From NCBI RefSeq assembly GCF_000471905.2, contig NW_006498150.1, forward strand, positions 609,924-673,923: a stretch of 64,000 nt of DNA, in the 5' to 3' direction. This document shows, piece by piece, positions 24,001 to 36,000 of the stretch (its first letter is position 1; the number at the start of each line of letters is the position of its first letter). The position numbers and the translations under genes were made by a program. The notes under the pieces were generated by a model. It worked only from the letters and a program-made list of their open reading frames with translations. It was not told the origin of the DNA and did not search any database. Source of the stretch: Amborella trichopoda. Lineage: Eukaryota > Streptophyta > Magnoliopsida > Amborellales > Amborellaceae.

Positions 24001-27000
24001 ACATGACTCTAGGATCTTGACACACTGGGACCAAGAGTCATGGACCCCGAGTGAGTCATGAGGAGGAGTTACATGCATGGGAGGCACCGAGAGGGTTGAG
24101 GGTTACCTCTTAGTTAAGGTCGGTTATTATGTTTGTTCCTTATGACTGAGTAATGTGTCAGAGCGACGAGATTTATATGTTTAAATAATTATGTGATATG
24201 AGCTCGATGATGAGATAGACCTATACACGAAGGTTAGGGCCAATAAAGCGCATTGACCTAAATCCTCGACTCTTAGAACCTTCTCGTAGCATGTGCATCT
24301 ACAGTCACAATGCATAAGAAGCCACTCTTCTAAGGATCCACTGATAAGAGGTATGTAAAAGAGGAACCCCTGCATCATGTGTGTGTATGTCCTCTAGGGG
24401 GTACACCTGAAATCCACTTATACTTGGGGATTCATGGTTACTCATTGGTTTGACTTTGATAGGCTAAGATCATGAGCCCCTGATTATACATTGTAGTTCA
24501 TGAGTCTATTAGGTCATACCAAGGAGGCTTTGAATTCCAGGTCTACCCGAGTGGAGTGCTCTGATTCATAATTCGACTCCAAGGATCTTAATTTCCCTTG
24601 TAAATGATTTTAAACAATGTAAAAATGATTTATTTAGATGGAAAATCATTAAAATGATTTTTGTAGATTTTTGAAATATTTTCCGAGCAAGATAATGCAT
24701 TTTCTAGGCTTGTTTAGATGAAATGACAAATGATGACAGTCCCCGGAGACCCATACGAGGCATCCAAATAGCCAATGGGTGTCAACATGGAGGCCTAGGG
24801 GGTCCCACATCATGCCACGTGGAGGATAATGTGGGGATAACATCAACCCCCATGGGGACCCCCATGTCCTTTTGTATTTTGTTGTATTAGGTGAGGGGCA
24901 TTGTATTTTGGTATTTTGTGGAATATTGTGATTTTAGAAAATTGTTTTTGATCACAAGTTTAATGTGAAAAAGCAAGGGGTTTGTAAACATATGTGAGGC
25001 TTCTAAAAGGGGTATAGGGTTTGTAATTACAAGCATAAGCCTAAGGGTATATGATAATTGTGCAATTAACCACCTAACTTATATGGCATGATTTCATTAG
25101 CCTCACATGCTCTTATAAAATGGAGGAAACTTTTTAGATTTGCTTTTGGTGGAATTTTGACAAATTACCACAAGGGTATTTGTAAATGTAAAGAGCATGG
25201 GCATTTTAATAACAAGGGAAATTGGAGTGAATTAAAAGAAGATAAAGGTGTTTGAATCCATACCACTCATCTTGATGGCATAATGGTGGATGGTGGGCTA
25301 GGATCAAGCCTCTCTTTGTAGCTATTGGATGATGACATGGAGGGCCAAGATTCATCAATCTAGAAGAATCTTTACACTTTATGACTAGAAGCTTATAAAT
25401 ACCCCCGTAAGCCTTAACCCTTCACACATGAGGGGAGATTATGCCTCATATTCTTATTTTCATAAGAGGATGTTACGTTGAATTTATGTAGCTTGATTTG
25501 TGAATTCAATTGAACCGATTTTGTGTTTTAAGAGCCTTGATTTTTCCTACGATTTCTCCACTTGCTTTGACCACTGCAAATCCTTCCATGTTTTAAGAGT
25601 ATATCAATAGAGGCTTGGCTTCCCATTCTTGAGATGATAAATTTGGCCGAATTGTAAGTTATGCCATCACATGTCACCCAATGGCACATAGCTAACATCC
25701 AAGGCCATAAACTGGGCACCCGAGTGCTCTAATTGGCTTTCCATGGTCATGTCGCATTGAATACTTGAGCATATGTGTGTTGTTATGTTGGAGATCATGT
25801 CATATTGAGTTTATGGAGATTATTGATATATAATTTTGCATTGTAATCTTGAGTGGTGCAGAATTTTCAAAAGCACCTCATACATGTGTAGTTTCATGAT
25901 CTTCTTGAGTAGTTTGTTGTTGATGGACAAGGGATACTAGTTGAGTTGTATCCTCAATTCTTGAGTGTATTTTAAAATTGTTTGTCCACTGTAATTGCAG
26001 TAACCTTGCTGTAATTTCATTTTGTAAGTTCAATTCCAAGTGTATTGTGTAAAATCAAGTTGTATTGTCTTGAGTTTTGACATAGTTGTACTCCAAGTGT
26101 ATGATATTTGGTTTCTATTCACTCATTAAATGTTGGAATTATGGCCTTTCAAGGCCTTGACTCTGCCGTTCAATGATAGTTCTTGGGCATAGTAGGAAGG
26201 AACAGGAATGTTGGACTTACCAGATCTTAGTGAATTGGATACAGAAAGTCCTAAAACCCCGAGTCTTGAGGCTTGAGGCAAGTCTGGCGGGCCTTGATTA
26301 AAATCGGGAGGTCTGAGGAATCCTCTAGCCAGGTCGTTGTGTGAGCACCTCATGATTGCGTGAGCCAAGGCATAAGTGAAAGGACTAGAGAATCTAATTT
26401 CATAGAGATATGTGAGAGAATAAGCCTTTGTGTCAAAAGACTAGGCTTAGAGAGTACATGAACCTAAATCCCTAACCTGAGCCTTCTTACATGGACAATT
26501 GCTAGTGGGAAGCAGCTTTGATGAGCTTTGATTTGCTTAATCAGAGCCATGCGCATGAGCTAGAGACAGAAGCCCCGCATCCACAACAATGCATATCCTT
26601 CGCCTGTAATCCATTGAACATCCAGAATCCAGTACACCTATTGGGTCAGCTTGATAAACCACGCATGTGGCCCTGCTAGAGACTGTGGAACATAGGTTTT
26701 GGTGGGTTAAATTAAGAAAATGGCCTAAGGTTCCCAAGCTAGCCCAATGAAGTACATACAGCCCAAATTCACCACTTGAAGAATCATTGATCTTTAAGGT
26801 GCTTCCTCTATCAATTAGATCTTTTATCCATAAAAATCAATATATAGGCCATATCCATTTCTTCATATCCCGAAACCTATGAAGTCTCTTTTTTTGCTAC
26901 AGCTGATAAAACCGTTCCTTTGCACAATGTATATGTAGAAGGCCTTTTTTACAAATTTTTATTTTGAGTGAAAATATTTCTTTTAACTTTATTGGCATAT

Positions 27001-30000
27001 AATTCAATTAGGGATAGCCCGCACATGTGGGGTGTGGCACACAAGTGGCCAATGCAAGCTACGTGGGCCCCACATTGCTGCCACGTAATTTCCACATCGA
27101 GATGACGTTGGCATGCTAAAATTGTAGTGTGAAGTTTTAACATGTGTGTATGTGCATGCGTGACAAATGAATTTCTAAATTTTACATTTAAAATTGGAAA
27201 TTCTAGCTAATAGGATTTGAGATGAAAAAGTGATTTCCTAGTATGTTGATCATCTATTGATTGCGTGTGTGAGTATGACACCACATGTGTGATTTATGAA
27301 TTAGGTGTATGAGTATGACACCACATGTGTGATCTTATGACACTATATGTGTGGAGAAGGACATGTTGAGAGTGATATTTTTACTTTTCAAATTTGAATT
27401 CCAGAAAGAGAAAGGGAGATCCTAGATAGGGCCACACCCCACATAGAGAGATACGGTGAGATGAGACCTTGAACCTTGTTGAATAAAATCAATGGTGGTA
27501 AATGTGGTGTTAAAAAATTAAGGTTTTTGACAAATGTAAAGCAACTTCATTCTAAGGGAAATTTGGAAGTAATTAGGGTTAAATTGGTGATAAAGATGAA
27601 TCAATCACATCTATTCTATAATAGCCATGGATGCTGATGATGTAGGCTAGGATCAAAAGCCTCTCTCAACCCTTGGATGGTCCAATCGAAAGCTAAGACT
27701 TAATCAAACCTAAACACACACTAACAACCACATAAAAAAGGGTCTTCTGACCTAATTTCACACCTCTTGGACACGTTTTAGAGTGAGAAAAGAAAACTTG
27801 AGTGGCACGCCCCACCATTTATGTCGTCTTAGAAAAATCCCTTCATGCAAAACCATATGTGGTGAACAGTGCATTGAAAGAACTCTCTCCTACACACACC
27901 CATCTATTCTATGATAGCCATGGATAGTGATGATGTAGGCTAGGATCAAAAGCCTCTCTCAACCCTTGGATGGTCCAATCGAAAGCTAAGACTTAATCAA
28001 ACCTAAACACACACTAACAACCACATATTAAAGGGTCTTCAGACCTAATTTCACACTTCTTGGACACGTTTTAGAGTGAGAAAAGAAAACTTGAGTGGCA
28101 CGCTCCACCGTTTATGTTGTCTTAGAAAAATCCGTTCATGCAAAACCATGTGGTGAACAGTGCATTGAAAGAACTCTCTCCTACACACACCCATGAAGGC
28201 ATGAGCTTGTATCTGGGAGAAATTCATCTTCAAATCTTTTGGGGATGTTTTGCTTGCTGTAAATTATCAAAAACAGCAAGGTAAATCCTAGTCTTGATCT
28301 ATTTTGCCTCATTTGGTTCCACTCAATACTACCCCATGTAGTCTTGCATGTGGAGCATGCTTGGAGCATTTTGAGTAGTTTTGCATCTACACCCTACAAA
28401 CTTCTTCCAGCTGAGATTCTCTGAGTTTTCCATAGATAACAGTGAGCTGAAACACTACACATTGCCTTAGAATACTATTCTTTTGAGCCATCATCATGCC
28501 CATGTCCTTTATGGCACCTATCTTGATACTTCCATGCACCCACACCTAGACTATTCACTCATATCTCCCGCGCATTGAACGCACTCATTCTATCCCACAC
28601 GTGATTGAAAGTAGGTCCTCTTCTATTGAGTTTAAGCACTTCCTAGTGTGGTATTATCTTATCATAAGTGCATGCTTCACATTGAGTGAATCGATGCCTT
28701 GAATCTCAAGCTATAGGGAATGACCATAACAAGGGTTGCAACTAAATCCCTGGGGGTCATCCAGGTACAAAAGAGAAATTTGATTTCGGCATACTAGGTC
28801 ATACTAACTTGTGCACATTGTCTTTTGATATCATTTGGTAAGGATTGAGCTTATGTATCTTGTAGTTTCATGTCTCTGAGTTGTAATGCAAAACAGTTAT
28901 GTATAGAGTTGTTTGAGTTATTTGAGTCGTATTTTGTGAGTAGTTAAGCTCAAGTGTCTAGGACCATTTGAAGTCTATTTTATTTATTCGGAGTCATTGT
29001 AACTAGTTTTCTTGACGGTTTCACCCAAGATAATGTGGCTGTAATTTTCTATTTGGTGCTTGTACTCGAGCTTTGTAAGTGAATTTTTTAATTTGTGTAT
29101 CACTTATAGAGGTTGCACCCAATTTGCAGCCCAATGGTGGAGCCATCATGGCTGTAGTAGTCCCAACCTCCAAAAGATGGCTATTCAGATCTTGAGTTTA
29201 ACAACTAGCTCTTTTAATTGTAAGCAAACTTGGAGTTCGTTTTTGAAGGTAAGTGTAGTTCTTCTCCTGTTTACAAGTTTATTTTTCTATTATAGAAGAT
29301 ATAGATATATAGTACTGATTATATTTGTATAGTTTTGCTTTAGTACTCTCTTTAGTCTAAATTTAAAAATCTAGTTGGCACACATAGTAATAGTACTAAT
29401 GCATTTGTTTTCTTATAGGTGCATTTAAATAGAAGCAATATGCTTCAGCTAAGAAAGCTCAATAATTAGGTATTAGATATGATCAAAGGCTTAAGGAGAA
29501 GTTCAATTAGCATGAGAAGAGGGATCCCATTGTTTCCAAGGATATAGAGGATGCAACTAAGTAGCTGGTTAGAGAGCATGAGATTGAAGAGGTCTTCCTT
29601 GGGGAGGGTTTGACTTGGGATATGATTCTGGAGGGTTAAGGTCATGCTTCTTACCCTAGGAGGGACACTCGAGCACCAAATTGCTATTGGTATTTAACAA
29701 AGGAGGAGGCAGATAAAGGAGGGGGAGGAGGCAAATTTAGAAGAAACTGAGCAAGTGGACCAATATGTTGAAGATGGTGATGATTGCGACGATGATGGTC
29801 TCGACGTAGATGGAAGTGCTAGGGATGATGAAGCTTCTGACGATAAATAAGATGACGATTAAATTATTGATTTGAAGAATTGAACATCACTTTCTTTTGT
29901 ATTGCATCTTATCCTTTATATTGCATCATTTTGTATTGGTCATACAAGAGGCTTGGAGTATATGTATGTCATGATTGTATGAACTACGAAGTATGGCTAT

Positions 30001-33000
30001 ACCACTATGACGTATGGACACTAATAAGCTATGGATCTGTTTATGTTTTGCACTATTTCAGTTATTCAAAGAATCAAAATTTTCAATGGTTTGAACTTAT
30101 GAACGTGTTTCAATATTCATGCAAATATATTTGCACAAAAAATTAGAATTCATACAATTGCAAAAAATTTAAAAATTGACACAAATATTTGTATATATGT
30201 CCATTTGAACAACACATATATGCATATTTTCGAAAATCTATCACCTTAGAGCGCCTAACTGGGCACTGGGCGACATATGCCAGGGTGGACGCCTAGGGGC
30301 TGTTGGGGTTTTGTGCCCATTAAAAGGCCTTATGGAGCATATAAAACTATGACTATAGTGATATGATAACTCCAGTGGGTGTAAGTCCCAGAGTGACTAA
30401 AGGATCATGGTCTAGAGTGACCGAAGTTGGCAATACTGATGTCAAGACTCAAACTGGGCTTTACGAGCTAGGACACTTGAGATCTAAAACCCTATGACCT
30501 AGGCATAAAGCACAACCGAGAAGGATTTGCAGGTTTAGCCCTTGATGAGGTTGGAAAGATGCCCAAGGTAGTTGGCCAAAAGATTGTGACCCTTGTGTTC
30601 GATTGAAGGGCCTGAAGGGACAAGGGTCAAATCCTCATCATGACCATCGCACAACATGTACATGTGATAGCCGTATTGGGAAGCAGGCACCATTGATGGT
30701 GTGACATGTACATGTGCAAGAGAAAGTCCCCATGCACCAATTGCCCCCATGTACAGGTCTCTGTGACCTAGTCTTGTTCCTAGGGGCAACCTGCACTCCA
30801 TAAACTAGGATTGTGTTTTCATCACCTATTGGTTGGCTTTGGAACTCCAATCATGAACTCCTGTGATGGATTGTGGGTCATGAGAACTACTGGGTTAGTT
30901 TGAGAAATTGAGTGCTGGACATAGTCACTTGTGGAGATGGAGTGCCTCAATAATTTCGTATTTTTCTTAACAAAGTTGGATCTGATTCCCATCAAATTAA
31001 TTTTAAATAATTATTATTTTAAAATGTTAAAATAAATTTTTAGAAGTCTCTGGATATTTTATTTTATCACAATTGATTTTCAAATTAGCTAAAACTGAAT
31101 TTTCAAGTACTTAAATATCCAGAGAGAAAAATAAAATATTTATGGTTATCTAAAAATTAATTTATTAATTCCAAAATTTAATTTAGATTGTGGGGGCCCA
31201 AGATTTAATGGGGCCCACGACATTAAGCCCACTTATGTGGGGCATGGGGCCCACTTGTGTCATCCATAAGTGGAGCGCCTCACTCTTGCCTATTTTGAGA
31301 ATAGTGTGGCTTGTCCATGAAGCCACCTGGGTGATTTGAAATTGAAATAGAATGTTCTATGACATAAGGATGATTGTTTTCAAAATAGGAAGGTGTAGAG
31401 ATTTATTGGAGTTATATAATACTACATAGTATATTTTTCTACACAATATTTGATGGGATTAGCTGAAGCCAACTGAGGGATAAGGTTCTAGCACCTTCCA
31501 TTAGATCATGATGACTGATCAAAGGATTGTATGACTCTCACCCCACAAGTTACCTAGGATCTACAATCAATATTGAATCTCTACAATGATGGTTAACCCT
31601 AATCCCCAAAACCCTAGTCTCTGAGTTATAAATACATCATATTGGGGGACCATTCTCTACAACTAATTTGATCTCTCTATCTTCCACCTAGGGTGGCACG
31701 CCACCCTCTCTATCTACTCTCATCTCTATCTCTCACCCTCTCAAAGACCTAAAAAGAAAAAAAAAGGGGTCATACTCCATAGAGTGCAAAGAACGGGGGC
31801 ATGCCCCTCATAGTTGTAATAAAGAGAGGCCCCATGTCATGACATACATGCTCTTGTGTTTTAAGAAAAGAGGGTTTAGCCAAAGCTTCCATTTGCTGAG
31901 ATTCAAGAAAGACCAAGATCATGTGCGCCATAATTGGAGGAGACCCGATGTGGGGTGTACGAAGTCCTTGGGGTAACTTGAGGCAAGGTATTCGGTAATT
32001 TTAATGGCTCCATGTTTTTTGATTCTTCACGCATTGTATTTTTGTTTGATTGTATAGAATTGCACTGGCATGCAAGAGAAGGTCCTAGATTGTATTTAAG
32101 CTTACTTCTGTAAATTAAGGTTGTATTTTTGGACATATGAAAGTGATCTAGCCGGTATTGCAAAAGAAAGAATGAAAATTTTAAACAATACATATTGTGC
32201 GAGATCACATTGTCCTCTTTCATTAGTATTAGATTGAGATTCCTTGCTGCCATATTACTTTTTTTTTGCTTTTTGTGATGAGTTTTGAATTAGAAACTTG
32301 AGAGCCAATGGCTATGTGGCTAAGTGATATACCTCTGGAAGAATTATTGGCATGTTTCCTACAACAAGAGGCACTTAGCAGATTAAGCTATTTTGTGTTG
32401 TTTTGGCGCACTGATATGAACAAGAGGATGAGGTATTTTTCTTGGGCATATCCAAGTGACAATTTGTGTCTTTCACTGTAGTATCTACCTGCAAAATTTC
32501 AGTGGGCGATCATGTGGGGATTGAGAGTTATGGACGGACTCATCATTGAGGGGTGCCAATTCTGCTCCACAAAATCCAGGAACTGTATACTATGTTCCGT
32601 CAATTTTTCCACCAACTAAATAATTTATTTTTGGTGAATATCTAACTGTAATCCACTCAAATTGAGTCTACTTTCAAACAAAAATAATTTCATGGAGAAA
32701 ACCCATGGTTTGAAAGATGTGGTTATTTTATTGAAGGGTGCTCAAAAGCTATTTTTTGCAATGAAAAATGTTTATATGACGTGAATGTTATGATTTTATA
32801 TCCCTTGTTTAACAAAATGCTTTGAGGAGAATGGTTTGAAGCCCACATTGAGGTTTTATATTTCTATTTTCAGTCTATTTTCTAACAAAAAATTTGTGAC
32901 AGAAACTCCACGAGCATTAAGAGAAGATTATTTTATTGGAGAATGGGCATCCTGAATTTCTACAGTTTGATCTGTTTTACTATAAGATGAATATCTCTAT

Positions 33001-36000
33001 TTTTCAAGCCTACTTAATAGAGTGATATGGGGCTCATACCAATAATTTTCTTGTTGTTTTGACACCAATTTTAAACAAAAATTGAAATGCAAACTCCATG
33101 TGGGTAGAGAAATAGGTAATTTTACTGGAGAATGCTCATCTTAAATTTCTGCAGGATGACCTATTTTGTGACGTCAATTTCACTTATTTACTTCCTTGCT
33201 GAATAACATTACTTGGGATTTGCACCATAATGTTGAGTTGTGGTTTCGAGTCTAGTTTTCAACATAAAAAGTTTGAGGAAGAAACTCTGTGGATTGGGAG
33301 AAAAAATTATTTTAGTAAGGAATGTTCATTTCGATTTTCTGCTGTGAATGTCACCAGTTCATAGACTCACTAAATGGTATGGATTGGGGATTGTATCGCG
33401 TATTATTTTAAAATTTTGAGTTTATTTTCAGATTCAAAAAGTTGGAGAGAGAAACTCACTGTGAGATGAAAGAAATTGTGTTTTTATCAGAGGATGCTCA
33501 CTTTCTTTTCTATAGCAAATCGAAAGGTATGACATGTGGAGTCACTAATTGTATTCTCATTGATAGGAAAGCTTAAAGGCTTATTCTAAGTCCTATTATT
33601 GTGTTATGTGTCACTTTATGATAATAAATTTTTAGAGAGAGGTCCTGAATATTGAGGAATTATGAAACCCTATGTGAGGGGTGCTCAGCCTAGAAATTGC
33701 AGAAAATTAAAAGTGAAGAATTACATGATTTACTTGTAAAAGGCATATTAGATTCTATTCATTTTTGACAATGAAGGAATATGTAGAGACACGTGTGGCA
33801 GCCCATAAACTATTAGTGGCAAAATCAAATTTGCGACCATTGACTGATGGCATGGAGAAGAGTATTTCTTCATGATATGAGTAAAGGACAATCCAAGGGC
33901 CGAAGAATTGGACACTTTCCTGATGTAATGACCAAGTGACTCTTTATCAGTTATGTGCTCTTCCAAAACCCATACAAGTTTGTTAGAAAGCAAAATCAAG
34001 GACCAAGAAAGGCCAAGTATCACACTATGTGGTTTGAGGTATGAATTACATGGTTTGGTAATATAGGGAAAAAGGATTCAATATCATATAGCCTTTTGAG
34101 TCAACTTGACCTTTATACTTCTTTTTACATCTTGACTGGTTTTATGTATATGTATGGAGAGAAGGACATTCGTTGATAGGTGCTACAATTTTGAAAGAGC
34201 TGGTTTTGACTACCCTACAATATATGTGCCTTCTTATACTTATGCAAGCCACCTAAGGTAGTGAATACAAGGGATGTGATTTTAGTGTTTTAATCAAGGT
34301 CTATAGCCTAACTATCAACCACAAGAGATGGGTATGCCTCATTCAAAAATGTGTAGCACAAATGGAGTGTTGCACCAGTTCTTGTATGCTCCGATAAGAC
34401 CGTTTCTGTCGTTTGTCCTCCCCGTAAGGTCCAGTAATATGGTGTGCCACATCAGATGAGGATCTCATCTTAGGCTCTCCAAATTGCAAAGAAAATATGT
34501 TTTTTGGATTTTTTTTTTTGAGAAAAGTAAACATTGTATTACTGGGGAGAAAGATTACATGTGTAAGGAAATCCGAGGACACCCACGCAGGGGGTCTCGG
34601 CAAAGTATGCGTTTAGACTATCTTATACAAAAAGGCTTTTAGAGCTGCCCAATTACATAGATATACATGGAGCTTCCAAAAAATGCAGCAGGGCCAAAAA
34701 ATGCCAATATACAAAGGTATTTGGTTGTATGCCAGTCCAAAACAAAAAAGGAGTTGGACCCGGCTTGAGCTTGTCCCTGGCTTCTAGCTCCTTCTTTTAC
34801 CAGTTGATCCGCGGAGTCGTTGGACGTCCTCCATATATGCTTCCAAGAGATGTCCATAGCCCTGCAAATGTGATCAATTTCATCAAAGATAGAGGTTAGG
34901 TGCCATGGTGGAGAAGACACTTTGCTTGCCCACGAGATGATATTTTGAGAGTCCCCTTCCACTATGAGGTGCTGGCCCCAAGAACTGTTGAAGTTTTTCA
35001 AGCCTAGGAGGAGGGCCAAGGGTTCTGCATGATTGGAATCCTTGAGGCCAAGGTGTACCGAAAATGTTAGGAGCGTGTTGCTTTGGTGGTCTCTGAAGAC
35101 CCCCCCTGCCCCTCCCGGGCCTGGGTTCCCTAGGGAACAACCATCGAAATTTAACTTGATACAACCTATTGGCGGTGGTTGCCAGTTGTTAGGTCTAGTA
35201 TCCAGCCTCGATTGAAGGTTGAGGATGTTTTTCCATTGTGTGAGGAACATGCTTCCAGGAATGCTTGAAAAAACCTTATGGTTAGAAGTCCAGAAGGTTA
35301 CCAAAGACTTCACCTTGTGAAGGAAAGCAGAAGTGTGGAGTTTTTGACCTTGGAAGATTCTATTATTTCTTTCAGCCCAGACTGTCCAAATGGTTGCAGC
35401 TATTGTTGCCGTCCAAAGAATTCTTCCGCCTTTGGCCAACAAAAGTCGAAGTCGCACGAAATCAAGGCCTTGACCGAGGGAGGGATGACCCAATTGATGC
35501 CAAATTGTTGCAAGACCTGACCCCAAAGATCGTGAGTAAAGTCGCAAAGAATGAAAATATGGGGATTGGATTCCTCCTCGCATTGACATAAAGCACACCT
35601 ATTAGGGATTGGGACCCCTCTCTTTTGGAGATGGTCCACCGTGAGGGCTCTAAGAGAGCTGGCAAGCCAGTTGAAGGTCTGAACCTTGGGTGGAGCTAAG
35701 GTGGACCACACTTGAGACAGAACCGAGGTAGGATTCCCGAGGAAAGTAGGAGGTAGAGTTAAGCTCTTGTAAAAGGATCCTATCGAGAACTTACCAGAGG
35801 CGGCAAGGGTCCAAACTATTTCACCTCTGCTAAGAGGAGAGATGAAAAGAAAGTGTAGGGCTGAGGAGAGCATCAAGAATTGATTGTTTTCCTCTTCTGT
35901 TAGGTTCCTTCGGAGTAATAGATTCCAAACTCTACACCCTCCTGACAAGATCATTTCTTCGACAACGGTAGAATCTTTGTTTAGAGCAAGCGAATAAAGT

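Larger units (their letters stand above)
21622..30300 (+). mobile_element. hAT DNA transposon, split by nested LTR fossils
   Basis: The 5' side has a CG-rich subterminal block with CCTAGG/GGCGC words (21628-21770). The 3' side has a similar one ending GGTGGACGCCTAGGGGC at 30300. Coding remains in order: a BED-type zinc finger (CNFCG.. and NRFKEHLS-like, about 22205-22310); the DUF659 block ([48 protein letters not shown]; about 22915-23130); [19 protein letters not shown] and SMFTSEDW (23295-23390); and the C-terminal dimerisation block [20 protein letters not shown] at 29120-29190 with KDIEDATK near 29540. About 5 kb of LTR-type sequence separates mid and C-terminal parts. The transposase has many stops and frameshifts. 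Terminal inverted repeats and target duplication were not resolved. Confidence 0.8.
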
